NCBI GenBank assembly: GCA_003118195.1 | Contig: BEXV01002236.1 | Location: 54,920-67,791, forward strand | DNA length: 12,872 nucleotides | From: Hemicentrotus pulcherrimus | Lineage: Eukaryota; Echinodermata; Echinoidea; Camarodonta; Strongylocentrotidae | Reading direction: 5' to 3' | Shown here: one piece after another, positions 1 to 7,448 of the stretch | How positions within the stretch are numbered: position 1 is the stretch's first letter | Layout of the letters: each line of letters opens with the position of its first letter | Made by a program: the position numbers and the translations under genes | The notes under the pieces: model-generated | What the model was told of the DNA's origin: nothing | Databases searched by the model: none | The model's input: only the letters and a program-made list of their open reading frames with translations

Positions 1-34
1 TTTTTTTTTGGGGGGGGCTGGCGCCCCCCCCATA

Positions 35-703
35 GCGCCAGTGGATCTAGATATGAGCGACCATTCTTTTACTTTCTGTACACGGAAAAAATATTAGACT
101 GGCTATAGGTCATCCCAGGACTAATGATATCAGATCCATGAAAAAATATACAGAAGAGTCTTTCAATCTTCAACTATCTGTTGTTGATTGGTGACGATTG
201 TACAGATGTAAATGAGGCATGGTCAATATTTCAACATGTTTTCATCTCAAATTTGAATATGATAGCGCCACTGAAATGGATAAGAATAAAACAAAGATCA
301 GAAACTTGGATGACTAAAGATATTCTTTCCCTAATTCAAGAGAGAAATATAGTATACAAAAAACTGAGGAAAAGAGCAAAGGATGAGACGCTCTATAAAA
401 GATACAGAGTATTAAGAATATGGTCAAAAGACAGGTGAAAAAGGCTAAACTCGTTTACTTACAAAACAAGATAGAAGAAAATAAACAAGAATCGAAAAAG
501 AAAAAAAAATTGGCAGAATCTAAAAAGCTTAGGATTGAAAAATTAGAAGCGAAAAGAACAAGAACCTGTCATTAAAATTAATGGGGAATTAATGGGGAAT
601 TATGTCATGATAAGATGGCCATTGCTGATGAATTCAATTCTCATTTCACAAATGTGGCTGCCAAATAAGTAGACAAACTCCACCCTTCCAAAGACTTCCT
701 AAC
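35..703 (+). pseudogene. LINE ORF2 5' part: end of AP endonuclease and endonuclease-RT linker
   Basis: Frame 2 carries the endonuclease-terminal LDMSDHSF around 47-70. SDH is the conserved last motif of AP-type endonucleases in LINEs. The protein then moves to frame 3 (108-195, DIRSMKKYTEESF), frame 1 (about 193-418, DVNEAW then ETWMTKDI, typical of the linker in these LINEs), frame 3 (420-500, RQVKKAKLVYLQNK), frame 1 (511-590, including WQNLKSLGLK) and frame 3 again (591-665, ADEFNSHFTNVAA) before a stop at 666-668. The open frame at 181-438 is therefore one segment of a longer broken protein and its apparent start codon means nothing. The frame 1 to 3 change at 580-601 comes from an 11-bp tandem duplication. 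Confidence 0.82.
580..601. repeat. 11-bp perfect tandem duplication inside the LINE
   Basis: AATGGGGAATT occurs twice head to tail at 580-590 and 591-601. The recognisable protein reads in frame 1 up to the first copy and in frame 3 from the second, exactly the shift an 11-base insertion makes. The duplication is thus a post-insertion lesion of this copy, not part of the family sequence. Confidence 0.85.
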
Positions 704-2369
704 TCAGACAATGATTGTATTCGCGAGTTTTACGAAAGAAAAGGTGTACGTGAAAACAGCTTCAAATTATTACCAATCAGTGAACAATTTGTTTTCAAAG
801 AGTTACGTAAGTTGAAATATCAAAAAAGTACTGGGTTAGACTTGATTCCAGCTAAATTTCTAAAAGATGGTGCGAAGGTTTTATTTAAGCCTCTAAGTTA
901 CTTAATGAACCTATCTATCTTGACGAGTACTTTTCCAGAGGATATGAAAATAGCAAAAGTGACTCCACTTTATAAAAAGAAAGATAAAACTGATGTTAGC
1001 AACTATAGACCTGTTAGTGCTTTAAGCGTAGCATCAAAGATTCTAGAAAAATCGGACCGTGTTCAAATTGAAAGATACATCAAAGAAAATAATATAATTT
1101 ATGAATTTCAATCTGGTTTTCGACATGAATATTCGACTGAAACATGTCTAGTTCATTTAACTGATTATTTGAGGAGAGAAACCTCCCAAGGGCGCTTTGT
1201 TGGTATGGTGCTCCTTGATATGCACAAACTTTTGATACAGTTAATCATTGCGTCTTAGTGAAGAAGTTACAACTGATGGGTTTCGATAAGGCAAGTTTAG
1301 ATTGGTTCAGATCCTATTTATCTAATCGACACCAAGTAGTGGCCATTCATGAAATTCGTTCCAAACTATTAATGCCTATAACATGCGGTGTTCCTCAGGG
1401 AAGCATTTTAGGCCCAATTCTATTTTCAAGTTATATAAATGATATGTGTATTTGTATAAAAGACTTAAAACTATTATTGTACGCAGATGACAGCGTACTA
1501 CTCTATTTAAATCCTGATCCTAAATATATTGAGGAAAAGCTCAGTGGACAGCTGTCTACGTGTGTCGATTGGATGACTGATAATAAGCTTTCTTTACACT
1601 TGGGAAAAACAGAAAGCATTTTATTTTGTTCTAAAAGTAGTTCTAAAAAGTCATTTGAATTCAAAGTGACACACAAAAATCAAGCAATCAAGAGAAAAGA
1701 GTCTGTGAAGTATTTAGGCATTGAGTTGGCTAGCGCAATTTCATTTTCATCCTTAGTAGAATCAGTTATAAAAAAAGCAATTTCTCGTCTGAAATTTTTG
1801 TACAGATATCAAAGTTGTATGGATTTTAAAGCAAGACGTACACTCTCTTTTGCTCTTATTCAATGTTTGTTTGGCTATGCCAACCCTGCATGGTATAGTA
1901 ACATAAACAAGTCAGATCAAAAGAAGTTGAAGATTATACAGAACAAAATAGTGAGATTTATCAACTGTTCTGGTCCAAGAACTCATGTTGGCTACAGCGA
2001 ACTTTCTAAAGCTGGTTTTCTTGAAGTCGACCAAAGATCAAAACAACTCGTATTGCATCACATGCATAAAATATATCATACTTAGGTCGAATCATTATAT
2101 TCGATCCAACTTCGATCTTGTTACTGACGTACATGATTATGATACAAGAAATAGCCGATTCAACTTTAACCAGGGTATTCTCATATCCCTGCTTTAACTC
2201 ACCAGAAAGAGTAGGTAGTATTGGAAATTCGTTTTATTACAATGCCATAAAACATTGGAATTTCCTTCCCAATGGTGTAAAAGGAATAGGAAACTATGAT
2301 CATTTTGAGAGGAAATTAAAGGAATACCTAATACTTGACAGTCAGAGAAGAGAAGTGAATAACATATGA
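704..2369 (+). pseudogene. LINE reverse transcriptase and C-terminal region, frameshifted
   Basis: Reverse transcriptase of the LINE, which copies element RNA at the nicked target site. Frame 2 (about 704-1230) carries STGLDLIPAKFLK, VTPLYKKKDKTDVSNYRPVS and the motif before the first catalytic block, ending in GMVLLDM. One missing base near 1229, inside the AFD part of motif A, moves the protein to frame 1, where FDTVNH resumes at 1231. Frame 1 keeps CGVPQGSILGP (1384-1416) and the catalytic YADD (1480-1491), then runs to a stop at 2085. Frame 2 continues with NFDLVTDVHDYDTRNSRF (about 2107-2160). Frame 3 completes the C-terminus with AIKHWNFLPNGVK and a stop at 2367-2369. The catalytic Asp residues are all visible, but on different frames, so no active enzyme is made. 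Confidence 0.9.
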
Positions 2370-2785
2370 CATATCATTGAAATTTGTATTCTTCTGTCGG
2401 TTCATACTTTTTCATTTTGTATATACTTATATTTTCGTACGTTATAGAAATTTTACAAATTGATCATTATTTTGCTCTTCTTCCTTCTCCTCTTTTTCTT
2501 CTTATCCTTCTTCTCCTTTTTCCTTGTACTTAATATCATTTCTATCATCAGTTTAATGTTGTTATTATTATTATCTTTAATAAGTAGTTCTTTTAATTTT
2601 CTCATCTGTCTGTAAATATTACTATTTTAACTTATTAATTGTATACATGTCTGCAAGAGACCCCACTGGAAATAAGCTTTCGAGCTTTCGTGGGTTATTC
2701 TGTTCAAGCTGACTTATTTTTTATCTGTTATTAGTGTATATTGGTGTATGTTGGAAGCTTGTCGAATAAAAATCAATCAATCAAT
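2370..2785 (+). other. LINE 3' UTR with polypyrimidine tract, poly-A signal and ATCA tail
   Basis: This follows the RT stop and has no open frame. A strongly pyrimidine-biased strand (C/T only apart from a few bases) covers about 2473-2527. A nested hairpin lies at 2661-2694 (listed separately). AATAAA is at 2765-2770, directly followed by AATCAATCAATCAA (2771-2784), the short-unit tail that marks the 3' end of the element. AT-rich flanking DNA starts at about 2786. Confidence 0.75.
2661..2694 (+). promoter_or_regulatory. Nested hairpin in LINE 3' UTR with TTCG loop, candidate RT recognition element
   Basis: The inner stem AAGCT (2674-2678) pairs perfectly with AGCTT (2683-2687) around a TTCG tetraloop. 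The outer stem CCCAC (2662-2666) pairs with GTGGG (2690-2694). The internal loop is 7 nt on one side and 2 nt on the other. Several CR1/L2-type LINEs carry a 3' stem-loop bound by their own RT, and UUCG is an unusually stable loop. The pairing is seen; the recognition role is inference. Confidence 0.55.
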
Positions 2786-3199
2786 AATTTTTAAAAAGGG
2801 CTAGATTGCGCTACTCATAGTCATTCATAAAAAAGGGCTCTGTTCATTCAGTTTATCTTATGCACCGCCCTTACGTTATACAACATGACATATGTTATTT
2901 TCTATAACACCTACGTGGATCCTTGCCATTTGATTGGAGGAGTATTGGTTACATGATGATATTCAATAGATCTTCTATTGCTCGGGCGTGCATTTTTGGT
3001 TATATTCGTCGTGCATTTTTGGTTATATGCAGACTGCGTACCTCTCTGCCGAGCGCGTATCCCTGCGTGTATCTCACGCTAACGCAATCTGAATGTAATC
3101 GAGAAAGCTTGACTCCAACTTTAATTTATCTTTAATATCAAGAGTAAAGCATAATTTGTTGATTAACATTCTATTAGATCTTCTCCGATGTTGTATAAA
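2786..3199. other. Non-coding AT-rich stretch beside the LINE, probably host intron
   Basis: I see no coding exon here. Minus-strand readings contain no cysteine-rich segment that would continue the EMI gene after exon 3. The only structure found is a short direct repeat at 2987-3028. Confidence 0.5.
2987..3028. repeat. 19-bp direct repeat with 23-bp period
   Basis: CGTGCATTTTTGGTTATAT is present exactly at 2987-3005 and 3010-3028, separated by TCGT. It is a simple two-copy tandem duplication in non-coding sequence, with no sign of function. Confidence 0.85.
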
Positions 3200-3371
3200 A
3201 CAAATGATGAATGTTTTTCATTCGTTCAATTAAATAGTACAAATATTTTCATGATTTGGAAGATTAACGTTAATTCTATTCAACTCGGCTGACGCCTCGT
3301 TGAATAGAATGTTAATCTTCCAACTCGTGAAAATATTCGCACTATTGAACTCATAACCATTCATTATTTGT
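3200..3371. repeat. Fold-back (palindromic) repeat, MITE-like
   Basis: Two arms are inverted copies around a 14-nt centre (3285-3298). ATTCTATTCAAC (3273-3284) mirrors GTTGAATAGAAT (3299-3310) exactly. Further out, GGAAGATTAAC, AATATTTTCA and ACAAATGATGAATG on the left match GTTAATCTTCC, TGAAAATATT and CATTCATTATTTGT on the right, with small indels and mismatches. It encodes nothing. No convincing target duplication is visible, so the transposon family is undetermined. The right arm ends about 22 bases from the donor of host exon 3, so the fold-back lies in the intron downstream of that exon. Confidence 0.8.
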
Positions 3372-3398
3372 ATAATAATAGTCTTCATGTCAACTTAC

Positions 3399-3469
3399 CA
3401 ATACAAGGAGGGCCTGAGAACCCCGGACAACATACAGTCTCATACCTATAGAGTACTTGTTGAATTCTT
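3399..3469 (-). CDS. Exon 3 of EMI-domain secreted protein gene: C-terminal end of EMI domain
   Basis: On the minus strand TTTCTTGTAG (acceptor) precedes 71 exonic bases that end at a GTAAGT donor (3398-3393). The first A completes the split Arg codon from exon 2 (AG+A). The exon then reads 23 codons containing RIQQVLYRYETVCCPGFSG and PPCI, and leaves one G, i.e. phase 1, the phase common at borders of EGF-like modules. Tyr/Arg-rich sequence followed by CCPGF.G..C is the characteristic end of an EMI domain in extracellular matrix and scavenger-receptor-like proteins. Predicted residues are about 69-92. The following exons should lie at lower coordinates but none is recognisable before the LINE. 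The plus-strand open frame over the same bases is a shadow. Confidence 0.8.
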
Positions 3470-3993
3470 CTACAAGAAACCAGTACAAAGAATCGTATCA
3501 ATACACCCCTTAACATCCTTGGTTTGTTTTAACTTTGATTACAATCTTCTTCTTTTTTTTTTTGGTTTTATTTCCAGAGCAATAATCAAATGTTATATGT
3601 CATAAACATATATATATATGGCAAATAGGCCATTTCAGTCGAATGAACATAATGCCACTGTTCTTTCATGGCCACAATTAATAAACACATGTATATCAAT
3701 TGTAATGGAACGAAAGTCAAATCAACACTCAAATAAACAGTGCATAACATAAAACAAAATCAAGACAAAATACATTTCTGGTATCAACGATGTTTTACGT
3801 ATAATCATACTAATTGAACATTATTAACAATAAATTATTCACATAAATAAGATAAAACAAAAGATTGTTGTGGAAAACAGAAGGGCAGGTTACAAAAGCT
3901 ATGCATAAGGTCGTAAAGATTTGAGTTGTTAATAAACCATTTCATTCAATTCAATTGAGTTGTGCATTGCATGCCCCGAAATTGAGTTAAAGC

Positions 3994-3996
<3 letters not shown>

Positions 3997-4040
<44 letters not shown>

Positions 4041-4055
4041 TTAAAAAAAAAAACN
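3997..4055. repeat. Long poly-A tract next to an undetermined base
   Basis: There are 41 consecutive A (3997-4037), then TTGTT, 11 more A (4043-4053), C and an N at 4055. The tract could be the tail of an old retroposed sequence ending at 3996. AATAAA does occur upstream (3932-3937), but no flanking duplication or recognisable body is seen. The N suggests an uncertain assembly join. Confidence 0.8.
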
Positions 4056-4129
4056 ATGGGTCTAGGTGGACGTTGGATCCACCCCTACAAAAATGAGAAA
4101 GTCAATGGAAAGCGATTTATACGTTGTTG

Positions 4130-4265
4130 AAATAGAGATAGCAAGAGAGGGTAGAGGGAAATTTCGAAGAAAGAGAAGTTATGGAAAGTGAGTGAGTTTA
4201 ATTCTAGTAATTGTAAAGAACTGGAGAGGGAGAGAGAGAGATAGAAGGGTGCGGGTGGTGGCAGA
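4130..4265. repeat. GA-rich low-complexity stretch
   Basis: This is a purine-biased plus strand with runs such as GAGAGGGAGAGAGAGAGATAG at about 4223-4243. It is simple-sequence DNA with no coding signal. Confidence 0.7.
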
Positions 4266-4624
4266 GATGTTTGGGTCTGCTCGTTCAGTTGGAATTTAAT
4301 GCGTATGGCTGATTTTTTTCTTCTCTTGAAGCAGTTTAGCCTTTAAGAATGCATTATGCAGTTGCTTGGTGAGTTCCCAATTTTGGAGCCGTAAAGAAAT
4401 ATTTGTATGTGCAATAAGGGTACGCTTGAGGAGAAGGTCGAAATAGTGGGATTGTGTGGTATGTTACAAAACATATATAGGCCCCCAACAAAATGAAATA
4501 CCATGTTTACAATTGCAAACAAAATATTAGGATTCATTGAGATAAGCATTTACAGAAGACATGCTAATTTAAAATGACTGGATTGTGGAAATAGTACACA
4601 GATGCCATGGTAGTTGGTTCTATA

Positions 4625-4825
4625 CAGTGTGAGTCCAAAAAGAGTTTACACCTAGACAATTGCTAATTATTTAAAAAATCATCTATGAACAGTAATCTAT
4701 TATACATCTCATGTAAGAGTGTTTCATCCCAAATCATTTGGTATCATTTTAGTGTGGTATGTGTTCACGCTTGGATGAGCAGGAGGCATTGTTTGCAAAA
4801 GTGCAAACATCGACTTGCGCCAAAG
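4625..4825 (+). repeat. Left terminal inverted repeat of the mariner-like MITE
   Basis: It runs from CAGTGTGAGT to CTTGCGCCAAAG. Long stretches such as TTTACACCTAG, CAAATCATTTGGTATC and GCTTGGATGA are mirrored in the right arm. Confidence 0.85.
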
Positions 4826-5086
4826 TTTTTTTTTTTGTATCTGATGTTTAATTAAAACAATTGGTATTTGAGTATTAAATCGGTTTTTACAGATCCGAAT
4901 AACATCCCTGACAAAATTAAACATGCCACACATATCAAATATCGAATATCAAATATGAACGAACATTGGGGCGCGTGTGTGACTTTAATTGCTTCTGCAA
5001 AAAGCATATGCAATGCATTTCATTTGATACATTCAATTCATTCTCTCACTCCGCTAATCCCAACATTATACATGCTGTAGGCATCA

Positions 5087-5291
5087 CTTTGGTGCAAGTC
5101 GATTTTTTGCACTCTCGCAAACAATCCCTCCTGTTCATCCAAGCTTGAACATATACCACATAAAAAAGGATACCAAATGATTTGGGATAAACACACTTTC
5201 ATAAGATGTATAATGATTTATTGTTTATAGAGGATTTTAAAAATAATTAGCAATTTTCTAGGTGTAAACCTTTTTTTTTTTACTCACACGG
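5087..5291 (-). repeat. Right terminal inverted repeat of the mariner-like MITE
   Basis: The inverted counterpart of the left arm, from CTTTGGTGCAAG to the outer ACTCACACGG. It differs by an 11-T run near its end (5272-5282) and by scattered substitutions. Confidence 0.85.
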
Positions 5292-5604
5292 TACTGCCCC
5301 GCCCCCTCCTCCGAAGAAGACAAAAGCTGTTTTATAACTGTGTGTTTTCGGTCTAGGGGAGATTCTTCTTGTGCAGAGTGAATGGATATGTGACTAACAT
5401 GTTTATGGTATTGATAGTTTCTCTATTGTAAGATGTAAAACGTCAAGCATCATATCGGACACGTCCCTGTTCAGTTTTCTGCGCATTTGTAAATAAATGT
5501 ACTTGAGCAAATGATTGAAGAAAAAAAACTAAAATCGACGACCTGACTTACGAGAGATAAAGGACGGTTATGAAATTTCGAAAAGAGACTACTGCTAGCA
5601 CTAT

Positions 5605-5628
5605 CACCACCACCACCACCACCACCAC
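5605..5628. repeat. (CAC)n microsatellite
   Basis: Eight uninterrupted CAC units in intronic DNA. They would read as poly-His or poly-Gly if translated, but no open frame of interest contains them. Confidence 0.9.
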
Positions 5629-5752
5629 TTCCACTACGGCTCTCTTTTTTATTGGAAAATTTAGAAGTATATCATGAACAGCGATTTTCTTGAGAATAAA
5701 CAAAAAAACTGAGGGTCAATATCAATAAACGATAACAATACGTATAACTTGC

Positions 5753-5848
5753 CTGTTTCTTGTACAACGGTTCAAGCCTAAGAAGCCGCAGTTTGTTTGG
5801 TAAGTCACCAAGTAGTGTTCAGTGTAACCCATACTCCTTTGATAGGAA
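5753..5848 (-). CDS. Exon 2 of EMI-domain secreted protein gene: N-terminal part of EMI domain
   Basis: On the minus strand a T-rich tract ending ATTCGATGCAG is the acceptor. The 96-base exon ends AACAG before GCAAGT, a GC-type donor that otherwise matches the donor consensus. The first T completes Ser from exon 1 (TC+T), 31 codons follow, and the last two bases AG join exon 3 as Arg. The peptide contains YTEHYLVTY, NCGFLG and NRCTRNR. The pattern Tyr-x-Thr-x-Cys...Arg-Cys-Thr-Arg is typical of the middle of EMI domains. Predicted cysteines are about residues 56 and 64. The frame stays open past the donor to 5722, so an unspliced reading also exists, but it becomes hydrophobic AT-rich sequence unlike a domain. 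The continuation in exon 3 makes the spliced reading far better. Confidence 0.8.
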
Positions 5849-6364
5849 CTGCATCGAATAATTGAAAATAGGAAATAATAAATGTTAACTGTAATTTTGA
5901 TGAATTTGTTTTGGATAACAAAATATATAAAAAGTGCATATAAATATACCTTCACCTGAACTTTTACTGTTATTGTACTTATTTTTTTCCAAAATGCATC
6001 CTGTGATTTAAAAACAATCTTCTATAGAAAGTGGTATTCAGTCATTAACAGAAGTAAAAACTAACTTGTATCTTTATTATTCACAAAACCGAATTTGCTA
6101 ACGCTACCATGACATCATTATCATATTATCAACCCTATGGACCCCCACTTGTTGTTGAATTAAACTGCGAGAGCTATATGACTTTTATCGGTTTTGGGGG
6201 TGATACTGTCGAACATAACTTTCCGCTCTCAAGGATAGAATGTTACTGAAATTTACAACAATTACAAATATATATTTTTTCTTCTAAATGTCAAGCTGTG
6301 TTTTATTGATAAATAAAAGGGGTGGAATTAATGAGTACACAATCATAATTATTTGAGTACTTAC
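5849..6364 (-). other. Intron 1 of the EMI gene
   Basis: This 516-bp interval starts with GTAAGT (complement of 6364-6359) and ends with GATGCAG. It is AT-rich. I found no further exon or repeat family in it. Confidence 0.65.
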
Positions 6365-6471
6365 GAGGCCCCCAGAGAGCATGAACTGTAAATGGGTGTG
6401 GCCAGTGATGCCATAGTAACCAACATCACCACAGGTGGAAGAAGGCCCACAATAACCAAGGCCATTATCAT
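6365..6471 (-). CDS. Exon 1 of EMI-domain secreted protein gene: start codon and signal peptide
   Basis: The minus-strand reading from ATG at 6471 gives 35 codons plus TC, then a GTAAGT donor. A second in-frame ATG at 6465 has the better context (A at -3, G at +4) and may be the true start. The peptide is a signal-peptide-like hydrophobic run: MALVIVGLLPPVV followed by MLVTMASLATPIYS, with a polar region after it containing one Cys (about residue 31). The two leftover bases match the phase required by exon 2, so secretion signal and EMI domain join in frame. An acceptor-like TTATTTTTATTTCCAG ends at 6489, so a 5' UTR exon may exist upstream. Another frame over the same bases (GYCGPSSTCGDVGYYG) also looks protein-like, but its phase does not fit exon 2. 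Confidence 0.62.
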
Positions 6472-7302
6472 CAGACTAGCACAATGGACTGGAAATAAAA
6501 ATAATCGACATGAACAATCATCAGTAAAATAAAAACAGCTTTGTATTACTTTTACTTCTACTGGATGAGTAATATATTTTGTTTAAAGGGAGAGAGGAAA
6601 TGAAAAGAAAACACTGTTTGTTGTATTTTATTGTTTTCATCTATTTATTTCTCACCCTGCGGGCTCTGCAATTGTTATTACCCTATCGTTTCCAGTTTCT
6701 CCTTGATGGAGAGAAAGCACGTGGGCAAACACCATGCCAAAGGAAGAAAGCAGTAGCACTGTACTGACTAGACATTGAACGAACCTTTTCTATTAGAGTC
6801 AATAGTCCTCCCCAATACTGCTCTATAATGTTATTTGGATATTCCCAAGCTCATTAATAACTCTTTGACATTGTTTTCAACTTGACATTATCAACAGCTT
6901 CTTCAACATTCATAATTGAAGGAAATTTAAACAAAATGTTCCCAACTTGTGCGCACACGATTTAGCATAGAGGGAGAGACGAGTAAATATTCTCATGATT
7001 AATGACGGTGTTTATACAGATTTCCCCGTATAATTTAAACACGTTTGTCAATAAATGTCATACTTTTTCATTCAATTACGTCAAAGAATCCTTAACCTTG
7101 CACATCATATAGTCAACTGTGTATTTGTTGACTCATTTTTTGTTAAATTTGTACAATCAATTTGATAATTTCGCTTCCAAATTCTTCCAAAAATCAAACC
7201 AAGTTTGTCATCCTCGGCTGCCATGATCGCATTTATGAATCAAATCAAATCAATCAATAATGTTTTTTTTTATCACTAAAGTTAAGGAATCAGAACCAGG
7301 AA
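6472..7302. other. Upstream region of the EMI gene, no gene seen
   Basis: AT-rich sequence with no supported coding exon. The plus-strand frame at 6579-6767 has no recognisable motif. Contents noted are an ATCA/TCAA-type simple repeat at 7238-7259 and one copy of a ~49-bp dispersed repeat at 6965-7013. The promoter of the EMI gene may lie here, but I see no unambiguous TATA or initiator. Confidence 0.5.
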
Positions 7303-7383
7303 TGCTGCTTTGAATTGCATAGGTAGAGCTTGAAAAACAAGCTGCAATTTTCAGGCTCTACCCATATGCAATTCAAAGCGGCA
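7303..7383 (+). ncRNA. 81-nt near-perfect hairpin, pre-miRNA-like or minimal fold-back
   Basis: The 5' arm 7303-7336 pairs with the 3' arm 7348-7383 over 34 positions, with a 2-nt bulge and an 11-nt loop (7337-7347). The only two non-Watson-Crick positions become U-G wobbles in a plus-strand transcript, but A-C mismatches in a minus-strand one, which favours the plus strand. Arm and loop sizes match animal pre-miRNAs. It could equally be a tiny palindromic transposon. The fold is seen; transcription and processing are not known. Confidence 0.4.
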
Positions 7384-7444
7384 ATCTGAGCAATGACTGT
7401 GTTTCTAAATTAAGGCATTGAACAATGAGTCGTCATCGCTGCTC

Positions 7445-7448
7445 TTAA
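7445..7448. repeat. Target-site duplication TTAA, left copy
   Basis: TTAA directly precedes the TGTTG start of the 5' LTR and matches TTAA directly after the 3' LTR. Confidence 0.8.

Larger units (their letters stand above)
1..2785 (+). mobile_element. Decayed non-LTR retrotransposon (LINE), CR1/L2/jockey-like, 5' part missing
   Basis: A LINE in plus orientation, seen from the last stretch of its endonuclease (SDHSF at 56-70) through the linker and reverse transcriptase to a 3' UTR ending in AATAAA plus an ATCA-type repeat. The order endonuclease, RT, short C-terminal region, 3' UTR is that of the ORF2 of CR1/L2/jockey-type elements. The short-repeat tail, rather than poly-A, fits CR1/L2 better than jockey; the clade is inference. 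The copy is dead: the reading frame changes about nine times and has in-frame stops. The 5' side meets the window edge, so I cannot tell 5' truncation from window truncation, and the target duplication cannot be checked. It lies antisense to the host gene and downstream of its exon 3. Confidence 0.9.
4625..5291. mobile_element. Complete non-autonomous Tc1/mariner-like element (MITE) with ~200-bp TIRs
   Basis: A 667-bp element flanked by TA on both sides (4623-4624 and 5292-5293), the target duplication of Tc1/mariner transposons. It starts CAGTGTGAGTCCAAAAAGAG; the other end read inward starts CCGTGTGAGT followed by a run of A. Such A-rich CAGTGTG-type ends are known from mariner-like elements. 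The terminal inverted repeats cover 4625-4825 and 5087-5291 and agree along their whole length with scattered substitutions, roughly 85% identity by eye. The ~260-bp centre encodes no transposase; the short frames inside it on both strands are AT-rich shadows. It would have needed a transposase from elsewhere and now sits in intron 2 of the EMI gene. Confidence 0.88.
3470..5752 (-). other. Intron 2 of the EMI gene, loaded with repeats
   Basis: This 2283-bp intron lies between exons 2 and 3. It begins with a GC donor (GCAAGT, complement of 5752-5747) and ends with TTTCTTGTAG at 3470. It holds a poly-A tract with an N (3997-4055), a GA-rich stretch (about 4130-4265), the mariner-like MITE (4625-5291) and a (CAC)n microsatellite (5605-5628). 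Other parts, including 3480-3990 and 4270-4620, are AT-rich and show no exon or known element. Confidence 0.7.

Noticed and set aside
3387..3605. 72-codon plus-strand open frame
   Set aside because: It is antisense shadow of EMI exon 3 and its acceptor region and has no recognisable motif.
3932..4037. Processed retrocopy ending in the 41-A tract
   Set aside because: AATAAA and poly-A are present, but there is no recognisable body or target duplication, and an assembly ambiguity (N) is adjacent.
4724..5148. Several 60-70-codon frames within the mariner-like element
   Set aside because: They overlap on both strands, partly inside inverted repeats, and show no transposase DDE/D motif or helix-turn-helix pattern.
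6365..6475. Alternative reading of exon 1 with GYCGPSSTCGDVGYYGIT
   Set aside because: It looks protein-like and is open from a CTAG acceptor, but it ends in phase 0, whereas exon 2 needs two bases from the previous exon; joined to exon 2 it meets a stop after nine codons. The signal-peptide frame fits phase and biology better.
6579..6767. 62-codon frame with a hydrophobic stretch
   Set aside because: One short membrane-like segment in AT-rich DNA, with no splice context or known motif. I do not call it a gene.
7238..7259. ATCA-rich run as the 3' tail of another LINE copy
   Set aside because: The tail resembles 2771-2785, but upstream sequence shows no match to the LINE 3' UTR, its hairpin or the AATAAA, so it may be only a simple repeat.
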